Origin: JBMZCV01 sp049613665
GTDB taxonomy: Bacteria > Bacteroidota > Bacteroidia > Chitinophagales > UBA2359
Length of the DNA stretch: 51,761 bases
Reading direction: 5' to 3'
NCBI GenBank assembly: GCA_049613665.1
Contig: JBMZCV010000011.1
Span: forward strand, 1 to 51,761
Every line of letters starts with the position of its first letter. The first letter of the stretch is position 1. The notes beneath the pieces were generated by a model. The model ran no database searches. It was not told where the DNA came from and worked only from the letters and a program-made list of their open reading frames with translations. Shown here piece by piece: positions 45,197-51,761 of this stretch. The position numbers and the translations under genes are program-made.

Positions 45197-46375
45197 TTTT
45201 ACCAAAACACTTTTTTCTAGCGGCACATTTTCCACAATCTCTAAACCATAGCCCAACAAGCCAATGCGTTTTTTTGGATTATTAGTGAGCAAAGAAATTT
45301 TTGAAACGCCTAAATCTCTCAAAATCTGAGCTCCAATGCCATAATCACGCTGAAACTTGCGTGCCGCAATACTCAAATTTGTTTCTGCATTCGTTTTTCC
45401 TTTATTTTGCTGTTTTTGATAAGTTTTCAACTTATCAATCAAGCTTTCTGTTTTGCTTTCTTGGTTCATATACAATACAATGCCTTTTCCAGCTTTGGCC
45501 ACTTGTGCCAATGCCAACTGAAATTCATCATCATTTTCTTCCTGCAACAAATGAAGCAAATCTAGCGTAAGGCTAGACGAATGCACTCGCAACATGATAG
45601 ATTCATCTTGTTGCCAAGTACCTTTCACGAATGCAAGATGTACTTTTTTGCTTTGAATTTCGGAAAAAGCAATCAAATCAAAATCGCCATATTTGGTAGC
45701 CATACGCACACTGATGTCTCGTTTTATGAGTCGCTCCTTGTGCAAACGATAGGCGATAAGGTCTTTGATACAAATGATTTTCAAATCGAAGCGTTTCGCA
45801 ATTTGCATCAACTGTGGAAGCCGTGCCATAGTGCCGTCTTCGTTCAAAATTTCTACCAAAACACCTGCTGGCTCAAAACCTGCCAAGCGAGCCAAATCTA
45901 TCGTTGCTTCGGTGTGGCCTGCACGTCGCAAAACGCCTTCTTTTTTGGCACGAAGCGGAAAAATATGGCCTGGTTTGCCAAGCTGTTCTGGCTTCGTTTT
46001 TGGGTCTATGAGTGCTTGTATAGTTTTGGCACGGTCGCTGGCCGAAATACCTGTGGTGCAGCCATTTCCTATCAAGTCAATAGAGACCGTAAAAGGTGTT
46101 TCGTAAGTAGCCGTATTTGCTCCAACCATGAGTTGAAGATTTAGCTCGTCGCAGCGACTTTCGATGATAGGTGCACAGATAAGTCCACGCCCATGAGTGG
46201 CCATAAAATTGATGATTTCAGGCGTAACATTTCGGGCGGCTGTCAAGAAGTCGCCTTCGTTTTCTCTGTCTTCGTCATCAACAACAATGATTACTTTGCC
46301 CGCTTTGATGTCGTCAATAGCTTCGTCAATGGTGTTGAGTTGGTACTTAATTCCGTTTTGTTGGTTGCCAGACAT
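45194..46375 (-). CDS. ribB: 3,4-dihydroxy-2-butanone-4-phosphate synthase with decayed GTP cyclohydrolase II domain
   Basis: A 393-residue RibBA-shaped protein for the riboflavin pathway. The RibB half (about 11-212), which makes dihydroxybutanone phosphate from ribulose 5-phosphate, is intact: DDEDRENEGDF at 33-43, HGRGLIC near 61, and GHTEA at 153-157. The C-terminal half keeps the GTP cyclohydrolase II fold outline but not its chemistry: the zinc cysteines are gone (RVHSSSLTLDLLHL where the enzyme has HSECLTGD...CDCG) and the LRQEGRGIG loop reads MNQESKTES. So only RibB activity is expected. Its start overlaps the glycosyltransferase end by 29 nt, and its stop lies in an R2 repeat. Confidence 0.93.
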   Translation of the reverse strand: MSGNQQNGIKYQLNTIDEAIDDIKAGKVIIVVDDEDRENEGDFLTAARNVTPEIINFMATHGRGLICAPIIESRCDELNLQLMVGANTATYETPFTVSIDLIGNGCTTGISASDRAKTIQALIDPKTKPEQLGKPGHIFPLRAKKEGVLRRAGHTEATIDLARLAGFEPAGVLVEILNEDGTMARLPQLMQIAKRFDLKIICIKDLIAYRLHKERLIKRDISVRMATKYGDFDLIAFSEIQSKKVHLAFVKGTWQQDESIMLRVHSSSLTLDLLHLLQEENDDEFQLALAQVAKAGKGIVLYMNQESKTESLIDKLKTYQKQQNKGKTNAETNLSIAARKFQRDYGIGAQILRDLGVSKISLLTNNPKKRIGLLGYGLEIVENVPLEKSVLVK

Positions 46376-47543
46376 TAGATTGTATTCCTTTTAGGTAATT
46401 GAACATGCCTATGAGTAAGGCAATATTCATGAGATAAAAATAAGTGATAAATCGTAATAATTTGATATGTAAGCCGATTTTTTGAGCCAAAAACTCAAAA
46501 AATGGTATGGTAAACAAACCTATTTGCAATAATAACGCTATCTGAAAAAAAAGGTTTTGTGGAGCAAGCAATAGCGATGAAACAAAAGCAAAAATAATGA
46601 AAACAGGACTGAGCCATCGCAATACTTTGTGCGACCAAAAACTGAAAGCAATGCCTTTTTTGTTGGGCAAAAGCAAGTCTGAAAAAGTATGTAAGTTTTG
46701 AAAATTGCCTGCTGAGATTCTTTTTTTTCTTTTAAATTCTTGAAAAATATCTTCCGAAACATCTTCGTAGCAGATGGCTCTTAATTCTTTGATGGCTATT
46801 TTTTGTTGTTTCAAAACCGACATAGTTAAGAAAAAGTCGTCAACTATAAAGTTTTGAGGCACAGGCAAAAACAAATTGGTACGCATAGCATAGCAAGCAC
46901 CAAAAGCACCCATCATGCTGCCCCAAAGTATGCCTTCTCTATGTTTTATGACATTTTCTCTTTGAATATACCATTTTTCTTGAAACGAAATGCCTGTATC
47001 TTTGATATTAATGTTTAGAACATTTGCACCAACAAGACCAACTTTTTCGTTTTTGAAATGTTTTATTAATTCAAAAAGCATTTTTTCTGTAAAAAAAACA
47101 TTAGCATCTGTCATCACAAAAATAGCGTTTTTGTGTTTTGCTATTTCATTTTCCGAACTTGCTATGAGTTGATTAACGATGCGAATTTTACCATTTCGAC
47201 CACCAAAAACTTGCAAAGAAATATTATTATATTTTTTTTGGTAAGATTCAATAATAGCGTGTGTTTTGTCGTTTGAATGGTCAGAACCAATAAGCACTTG
47301 AAAGCGATGAGTAGGGTAGGAGGTGTCAAAAATGCTTTGCAACTTTTTATCTATGACTTTTTCTTCATTATATACTGCCATAACAATGAATAGATAAGGC
47401 AAAGTTTCTGTTTCTAAAAACACAGTAGTAGGGTTGCTTTTGCCAGCAGCCAAATATCGCAACAACATAGGATATATGAGGTAGGAATAGACAACAGCGA
47501 AAACAGAAAGACAGAATAATATTTGTAGTATGATACTCAACAA
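46347..47543 (-). CDS. Family 2 glycosyltransferase, membrane-bound
   Basis: A 398-residue GT2 enzyme. An N-terminal membrane segment is at about 5-32. The GT-A domain follows: VMAVYNEEKVIDKKLQSI near 55-70, IGSDHSNDKTHAI (nucleotide-sugar site), FVMTDANVFF (DxD-like metal site) and FIVDDFFLTMSV, then KRKKRISAGNFQ, a QxxRW-like place. Three or four membrane segments close the C-terminus. It probably builds a surface polysaccharide. No ATG gives the first membrane segment; TTG at 47543 or 47540 is the likely start, 16 nt after the start predicted from the TACCTTTG box. It overlaps ribB by 29 nt, which suggests coupled translation. Confidence 0.88.
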   Translation of the reverse strand: MLSIILQILFCLSVFAVVYSYLIYPMLLRYLAAGKSNPTTVFLETETLPYLFIVMAVYNEEKVIDKKLQSIFDTSYPTHRFQVLIGSDHSNDKTHAIIESYQKKYNNISLQVFGGRNGKIRIVNQLIASSENEIAKHKNAIFVMTDANVFFTEKMLFELIKHFKNEKVGLVGANVLNINIKDTGISFQEKWYIQRENVIKHREGILWGSMMGAFGACYAMRTNLFLPVPQNFIVDDFFLTMSVLKQQKIAIKELRAICYEDVSEDIFQEFKRKKRISAGNFQNLHTFSDLLLPNKKGIAFSFWSHKVLRWLSPVFIIFAFVSSLLLAPQNLFFQIALLLQIGLFTIPFFEFLAQKIGLHIKLLRFITYFYLMNIALLIGMFNYLKGIQSNVWQPTKRN

Positions 47544-47565
47544 ATCGAAAATGCTATTTTTTTGG

Positions 47566-47573
47566 CAAAGGTA
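47566..47573 (-). promoter_or_regulatory. Bacteroidota promoter box for the glycosyltransferase-ribB operon
   Basis: TACCTTTG on the minus strand, 23 bp before the TTG start. It implies a very short leader and supports the TTG start. Confidence 0.55.
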
Positions 47574-47677
47574 CTGAATTTTATGAACTTGTTTGTCTAT
47601 TATTTTTTTGTTGTGGAAAAGATTTTGTTTTTTGTAGAAAAAAAAGGATATTTAGGCTAAGAATATTTCCTTGTAAA

Positions 47678-48241
47678 ATGTTACGTCAAATGTCTAAAGC
47701 ATTAGTATATAAACAAAAGATACAAAGTTATGATTGGGAAGCTCTCAAAAAGCTTTGGATTCAGATAAAAAAGAAAAAAACGGAAGATTGGGAAGTTGGC
47801 AAAGCTTTTGAATATTTGATTTTGCGAGCCTTTGAACTCAATGGTGCAGATGTGAAATATCCTTATACGGTTTCTATGTTTGGCAAACGCATTGAGCAGA
47901 TTGATGGCGTTGTTTATTTCAAACATATTTCCTGTATTGTGGAGGCAAAAGATTATACTGCAAACTTGAATATTGAGCCTGTGGCGAAACTTAGAAATCA
48001 ACTCATGCGACGGCCAGCAACAACTATCGGCAGTATGTTTAGCAGTAGCGGTTTTACGCAAATTGCTGTTACTTTGGCTATGTTTACTGCTCCGCAAACT
48101 ATTTTGTTGTGGGAAAAGGAAGAGATGGAATATGTTTTGGAACAACAAAATATTTGTGAGGCATTGGTTTTAAAATATCGGCACTGTGTAGAAACAGGTG
48201 TGCCGAATTTTGATATTACAAATTTAAATTTGAAGCTATGA
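47678..48241 (+). CDS. PD-(D/E)XK (Mrr-like) nuclease domain protein
   Basis: A 187-residue cytosolic protein with a restriction-endonuclease-like fold. The catalytic pattern is visible: Glu45 in VGKAFEYLILRAFE, Asp76 in EQIDGVVYF, and Glu89-Ala-Lys91 in CIVEAKDY, the D-xn-ExK order of the Mrr_cat group. A later strand GFTQIAVTLAMFTAPQ and a charged C-terminal helix complete it. Such domains cut DNA, often in restriction or other defence. The stop codon overlaps the next start by 4 nt (ATGA), so the two genes are translationally linked. Transcribed away from the glycosyltransferase operon. Whether it is specific for modified, foreign or damaged DNA cannot be told. Confidence 0.83.
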   Translation: MLRQMSKALVYKQKIQSYDWEALKKLWIQIKKKKTEDWEVGKAFEYLILRAFELNGADVKYPYTVSMFGKRIEQIDGVVYFKHISCIVEAKDYTANLNIEPVAKLRNQLMRRPATTIGSMFSSSGFTQIAVTLAMFTAPQTILLWEKEEMEYVLEQQNICEALVLKYRHCVETGVPNFDITNLNLKL

Positions 48242-48789
48242 GAAAACAAAATCAAAAAAATGCTGTATTGCTTGTAGAAGGACAACAAGAATTTCTTTTT
48301 TTCGAAAAAATATTACCAAAAGAAGTTTTGCGAAAAATATTGATTGTTGTTGCAAACGGAAATTCTTATATGCTTTCAAAAGCCATGTCTATTGTATCAT
48401 ATTGGGGTGTAAAAGTGATTATAGTAGCTGATGCTGAGACGACAGACGATTTGCGAGTGATAGAAAAACGAGATTTTATAGAGAGTATGTTGCGGCGTGT
48501 CACAACAAACGATATGTTTAAAGTCGTGTTGATAAAACCTACTTTGGAAGCTTTGTTTTTTCGCAAAACGAATATTATAGAAAAAATGCTGGGACGCAAA
48601 TTGACAGAAGTAGAGCAAGAGCGAGCAAAATATAATCCTAAAGAAAACTTAAATAATTTGTTTGACATAACAGATGCAAAGGCATTTTTTCGAAATATAG
48701 ATTGTGAAATAATGGAAGAAATCAGAAATCTGGAGGAGATACAAGAGATTATGACTTTTATTGAAGCCGAAAAAGTGGTTGAAGTGTAA
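48238..48789 (+). CDS. TOPRIM-like domain protein partnered with the nuclease
   Basis: A 183-residue cytosolic protein. It opens with NAVLLVEGQQEFLFFEKIL, whose Glu14 matches the first TOPRIM acid, then VVANGNSYMLSKAM, and then VKVIIVADAETTDD near 58-71, where Asp65 and Glu67 are in place of the TOPRIM DxD. This is the layout of OLD-like nucleases and of small DUF4276/DUF4435-type TOPRIM proteins. There is no ATPase domain in the protein or the neighbouring one. The four-base overlap with the PD-(D/E)XK gene shows a two-gene operon. Function unknown; a defence or DNA-repair role is inference. Confidence 0.75.
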   Translation: MRKQNQKNAVLLVEGQQEFLFFEKILPKEVLRKILIVVANGNSYMLSKAMSIVSYWGVKVIIVADAETTDDLRVIEKRDFIESMLRRVTTNDMFKVVLIKPTLEALFFRKTNIIEKMLGRKLTEVEQERAKYNPKENLNNLFDITDAKAFFRNIDCEIMEEIRNLEEIQEIMTFIEAEKVVEV

Positions 48790-48843
48790 ATGATTGTTTC
48801 AATTTTATTTTAGAAAAAAACGAAATTGAAAATTAAATCTCCT

Positions 48844-48948
48844 TTAGTCAAACAAGAAAAATAAACTATTCATTTGTGGAAGCTAATACCTTGATTATTA
48901 ATGCGTTAGCAGCCCAAACAGGTTATATTAATTAGAGCTTGGCACTTA
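48844..48948 (+). repeat. R2 repeat, first of a tandem pair (AGGTTAT subtype)
   Basis: TTAGTCAAAC to GCTTGGCACTTA, with CCAAACAGGTTATATTAATT. Its end is joined directly to the next copy. Confidence 0.75.
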
Positions 48949-49051
48949 AAAGTAGTCGGACAGATTTATTCTACAAATTGTGAAAACTAACACGCAAATT
49001 GCCAATGTGTTAGCAACTGAACGACATTTATTAAATAGTGCTTGGCACTTA
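48946..49051 (+). repeat. R2 repeat, second of a tandem pair
   Basis: AAGTAGTCGGACAGATTTAT to AATAGTGCTTGGCACTTA, of the CGACATTTATTAAATAG subtype. The pair fills the space between the TOPRIM gene and the sigma-factor promoter. Confidence 0.78.
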
Positions 49052-49077
49052 GATTTTAGTGCAAGCCTAAAAAAAAA

Positions 49078-49085
49078 TATTTTTG
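49078..49085 (+). promoter_or_regulatory. Possible Bacteroidota promoter box for the sigma-factor gene
   Basis: TATTTTTG fits TAnnTTTG, 30 bp before the ATG. The -33 region is not convincing. Confidence 0.4.
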
Positions 49086-49115
49086 CAGTAACGCAAATCA
49101 TTTAAACAAGTATTG

Positions 49116-49796
49116 ATGAGCAAAGCATATCGACTGAGTGATAAAGAAAGTCGCCGCAATGAACGAATTGTTCAGGCGTTTATCAATAGCGATGACCAAA
49201 TCATTTATGAGTGTTATGAAAACATTTATCCAATGATTTATCGCTTCATTACCTCTAATTCGGGTGATGAAAACGATGCTAGAATAATGACAATTGAATG
49301 CTTGGAAGCATTTTTTGAATGTTGTCAGAAGCCAAATTTTAACTTAACGTGTAAATTTTCGTCATTTATATATAGTATTTGCCGAAATGGTTGGCTCAAA
49401 AAGCTAAAGCAACGAAAACGATTTCCGAGTAATCCGCTTTTGCAAGAATACCGAGATGACCAAAGTGAGCAAGCAAGCTATGTCAGTCCGCTAACTGCCG
49501 ATGACTACGAAGAAACACTATTTTTGAGCGATTTGAAACGAATTATCTTGGAATTTGCAGAGAGTATTTCTGGAAAATGTTATCAAATTGTTAAGCTAAA
49601 ATTTATTGAAGACAAAAGTCACGAAGAAATTACCAAAATATTGGGCATTTCTATTCAAGCATCACGCAAACGACTCTATGATTGCAACCAAAAACTAGCT
49701 GTTAAGATAGCAAACAGCAGATATTATGAAGAATTAAAAGAAGAATATCCTTTATTTGAACAATTTGTTTCTAAATATAGAAAGAAAAAGAAATAA
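49116..49796 (+). CDS. ECF-like RNA polymerase sigma factor
   Basis: A 226-residue sigma-70 family protein. Region 2 spans about 25-100, with DQIIYECYENIYPMIYRFI and the FSSFIYSICRNGWLKKLKQRKR stretch that binds the -10 region. Region 4 is at about 145-195, with CYQIVKLKFIEDKSHEEITK and ILGISIQASRKRLYDCNQKL, a helix-turn-helix for the -35 region. No signal peptide or extra domain. The ATG at 49116 is preferred to a TTG three bases earlier. It is 49 bp from the next gene on the same strand. The regulon and signal are unknown. Confidence 0.9.
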   Translation: MSKAYRLSDKESRRNERIVQAFINSDDQIIYECYENIYPMIYRFITSNSGDENDARIMTIECLEAFFECCQKPNFNLTCKFSSFIYSICRNGWLKKLKQRKRFPSNPLLQEYRDDQSEQASYVSPLTADDYEETLFLSDLKRIILEFAESISGKCYQIVKLKFIEDKSHEEITKILGISIQASRKRLYDCNQKLAVKIANSRYYEELKEEYPLFEQFVSKYRKKKK

Positions 49797-49845
49797 AATT
49801 GTTATAAAAACCCACAATCTATTATCTAAAAAATTTATTAACAAA

Positions 49846-50337
49846 ATGAAGCCAAAAGGACTTGACCAAAAAACGGAAATGCAATTTTTAGAACAACTTG
49901 TTCATGATACATTAGCAGACAAAAAACTTCGCAAATTTAGCAAAATAGTGAGAGCTGTCGATGAAGCATTTCACACTACATTAGAAGATTTGTTTAAGGT
50001 AGTACCTTATTATGAATCATTGATTTTAGCGGAAGCACGTTCTGGCTCTTTGTTGGTAGCTAGTCCTGAAAATGGTGCAGATTGTGGCAATAGTATCGCT
50101 TTTGAACTCAATCAACCTTCGGCAAGTCCGCTAAAACTAACGATAGAAAATAGCAACGAAGATATTTTGATAAAAACGCAAATTGAGGCGAATTGTCAAA
50201 CTTTCAAAGTAGATTTAGACCAAAGCCAGCAGTTTCCGACAGGACGCTACTATTGGAAGCTAAAAAGCGACGACGGCACGCTTATTCGTGAGTTTTTTAT
50301 CAATAAAGACTTAATGCCGAGTAAATATAAGAACTAA
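49846..50337 (+). CDS. Unknown protein encoded with the sigma factor
   Basis: A 163-residue protein from the ATG at 49846; the frame extends upstream to a TTG at 49756 that overlaps the sigma gene, but the ATG has the usual A-rich leader. The first 60 residues are helical and charged (LEQLVHDTLADKKLRKFSKIV). From about 80 on a beta-rich domain follows (LKLTIENSNEDILIKTQIEA, FPTGRYYWKLKSDDG). No signal peptide or membrane segment, so it is not a classical membrane anti-sigma factor. Position right behind a sigma gene suggests a regulator or cofactor, which is inference. Family not recognised. A terminator follows. Confidence 0.75.
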   Translation: MKPKGLDQKTEMQFLEQLVHDTLADKKLRKFSKIVRAVDEAFHTTLEDLFKVVPYYESLILAEARSGSLLVASPENGADCGNSIAFELNQPSASPLKLTIENSNEDILIKTQIEANCQTFKVDLDQSQQFPTGRYYWKLKSDDGTLIREFFINKDLMPSKYKN

Positions 50338-50427
50338 TATGGAAAGTGAGTGCCAAACATTTTATTCTTGTTAGGTACTTATACCATGAAATTTTGATGG
50401 TTTAAAAAAGGGTTTAGCATTAGTAAA

Positions 50428-50468
50428 GAGAGCTGATTATTTCTAGATAATCGGCTCTCATTTTTTTT
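50428..50468 (+). terminator. Intrinsic terminator after the sigma-factor operon
   Basis: GAGAGCTGATTAT with ATAATCGGCTCTC, 6-nt loop, then eight T. It also lies 17 bp from the end of the converging epimerase gene. Confidence 0.92.
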
Positions 50469-50484
50469 GTAATAATGTAGTTTT

Positions 50485-51396
50485 TCAATTTATCAAATCC
50501 TCTAATGCGGCTTCCAAATCAGCATATTTAAATTGAAAACCTTTTTTTTCGAGTCTTTCAGATTTCACATAGCGGCCATAAAGCACAAGTTCTGGGTCTG
50601 TTCTAAACACCATTTTTGCACCAATTCTTATGATGAACTCAGGTGAGGGCAGGCCGATAGGTATTCGCATTTTCTTTCGCAACAATTTCATGAATTTTTT
50701 GTTGGATACAGGATTTGGAGCACTCGAAATATACACACCATTGAAGCTGTCGTCTGTTATGGTTTTATAAATGAGTTCGTTCATATCGTATTCGTGAATC
50801 CAACTCATGCCTTGCGTTCCGCTTCCGACTGTGCCTCCTAAGCCTAATCTAACAATTTGTTGCAAACTGCTCAAAGCACCGCCATTTTTGCCTATCACAA
50901 AACTTGTTCGCAATCTTACGCCTCTTGTTTCCCTCGGAATAGAATCTAAAAATGCAGCTTCCCACGCTTTGCCCACAAATGGAGCTAATCCATATCCTGT
51001 TGTGGAGGTTTCGGTACATATTTGAGTGGGAGGGTCGCCATAAATGTGAGCTGTGGACATTTGTACCCAAATTTTTGGCGGATTTTTTACCATCGTTATG
51101 GCTTTTCCTATTGTTTTTGTGGAATCTACTCTGGAGCGTAAAATTAAATCGCAGTTATCTGGCGTTTTGATACAATCAACGGTTTTTCCTGCTAAATTTA
51201 CAATGGCTTTTGCACCATCTAAAACATTTATCCAATCGCCTATTTCAATAGCATTCCATTTTTCAAACTGATATTCCGATAAATTTTTAGGGCGATTTCT
51301 AGCTATTAAAATTGGATTCATGCCTTTGGCTTTCAGATGTTTTGCAAGGCTAAGGCCAATAAATCCTGTTCCACCGAAAATGATGATATTTTCCAT
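50485..51396 (-). CDS. TIGR01777-family NAD-dependent epimerase/dehydratase
   Basis: A 303-residue extended short-chain dehydrogenase-like protein. The dinucleotide loop is GGTGFIG at residues 8-14. STAHIYGDP and the GYGLAPFVGKAWEAAFL segment match the TIGR01777 group; the family region MSWIHEYDMNELIY and the C-terminal DUF1731-like segment (SNKKFMKLLRKKMRIP, ELVLYGRYVKSERLEKKGF) are present. I use the ATG at 51396; a frame continues up to TTG at 51423, but the ATG gives the normal MENIIIFGGTGF opening. Cytosolic; substrate unknown. No operon partner inside the window. Confidence 0.92.
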   Translation of the reverse strand: MENIIIFGGTGFIGLSLAKHLKAKGMNPILIARNRPKNLSEYQFEKWNAIEIGDWINVLDGAKAIVNLAGKTVDCIKTPDNCDLILRSRVDSTKTIGKAITMVKNPPKIWVQMSTAHIYGDPPTQICTETSTTGYGLAPFVGKAWEAAFLDSIPRETRGVRLRTSFVIGKNGGALSSLQQIVRLGLGGTVGSGTQGMSWIHEYDMNELIYKTITDDSFNGVYISSAPNPVSNKKFMKLLRKKMRIPIGLPSPEFIIRIGAKMVFRTDPELVLYGRYVKSERLEKKGFQFKYADLEAALEDLIN

Positions 51397-51761
51397 TTGT
51401 TTCTTTTTTAGAAAACCTAACAAAGACTTGCAATATACATTATTTCGACATAAAAAGCAAAATTGAATTAAATACTTGCCAATGATTTCTTTCTAAAAAA
51501 GGAAATAGTTTTTACCCAAGTTAGCTATGTAGTTCCTCAAACTTTACAACAATTCATTAGCATAAAAATGAACAAAATATCAAAGTTGATTTAAATTATG
51601 GTGTTTGTGACAACTTCTTGTTTGTTTTTAGTTGCTGGTGATAACACACAGCAACGGCGAGTGTTATTGTTTTTTTAGAAAAAAATATAGCAGATTTACT
51701 TTGCAGTATTAGACCTGTTACTTATTAAGTCATTTTGTTTGTTTTGTGTTATTAAACTTGA
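51397..51761. other. Terminal intergenic region
   Basis: No gene is seen up to the end of the window. It contains the 23-nt repeat at 51632-51654. Confidence 0.5.
51632..51654 (+). repeat. 23-nt repeat with GTGATAACACACAGCAA core, copy 2
   Basis: TTGCTG at the left and CAGCAA at the right can pair as a 6-bp stem. One base differs from the copy at 44747-44769. Confidence 0.6.

Noticed and set aside
45194..46375. Calling the protein a bifunctional RibBA
   Set aside because: The zinc cysteines and the catalytic loop of GTP cyclohydrolase II are missing, so only the RibB activity can be supported.

Overview
The window is AT-rich DNA from a member of the phylum Bacteroidota. Four lines of sequence evidence point there. 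Start codons follow A-rich leaders rather than clear Shine-Dalgarno sites. Several genes are preceded by the Bacteroidota promoter box TAnnTTTG. The coding set is typical of the phylum: a TonB-dependent receptor with a carboxypeptidase-like N-terminal domain, PorV-like outer-membrane protein, type IX secretion (T9SS) C-terminal domains, giant SdrD_B-domain surface proteins and a TlpA-like lipid-anchored or exported thioredoxin. The order or genus cannot be fixed from sequence alone. No rRNA, tRNA or CRISPR was seen.

Layout. 1-10 kb: GNAT acetyltransferase, the membrane insertase yidC, a sulfotransferase, three small lipoproteins (two are tandem paralogues), a TlpA-like thioredoxin protein, a UPF0323-like lipoprotein and an S1/P1-type zinc hydrolase in a probable operon with a DUF502 membrane protein. 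10-16 kb: a PLP-dependent D-amino-acid lyase-like enzyme, a thrombospondin-type-3-repeat protein with a T9SS tail, a VOC-fold protein and a lipoprotein. 16.7-28.2 kb: two giant secreted SdrD_B proteins that share a short cysteine-containing C-terminal tail, with a tandem PsbP-like protein and a duplicated cysteine-motif protein between them. 28.3-43.7 kb: a minus-strand surface locus made of a TonB-dependent receptor, a 1335-residue secreted protein, a PorV-like protein, and then, beyond an intact IS5-type element, a second 1329-residue paralogue of the secreted protein. 44-51.8 kb: a truncated receptor leader, ribB with a decayed GTP-cyclohydrolase II domain overlapping a glycosyltransferase, a two-gene PD-(D/E)XK nuclease plus TOPRIM operon, a sigma factor with an unknown partner, and a TIGR01777-type epimerase.

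The gaps between genes are full of short interspersed repeats. I distinguish R1 (ends GTAACTRTTTA/TAAAYAGTTAC, 54-162 bp), R2 (about 107 bp, ends TAAGTAGTCG and TTGGYACTTA, eleven copies), R3 (two 179-bp copies with 16-bp inverted ends) and R4 (a 275-bp element with inverted ends). R4 sits inside an R2 copy and is flanked by a 9-bp target duplication; another R2 copy in the window preserves the uninterrupted site. Several R2 copies supply or abut the stop codon of a neighbouring gene.

The best candidates for something undescribed are the nuclease-TOPRIM pair at 47.7-48.8 kb (possible defence module), the shared C-terminal tail of the two giant proteins (possible secretion or anchoring signal), and the repeat families. 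These are inferences from the sequence and were not tested by database search.
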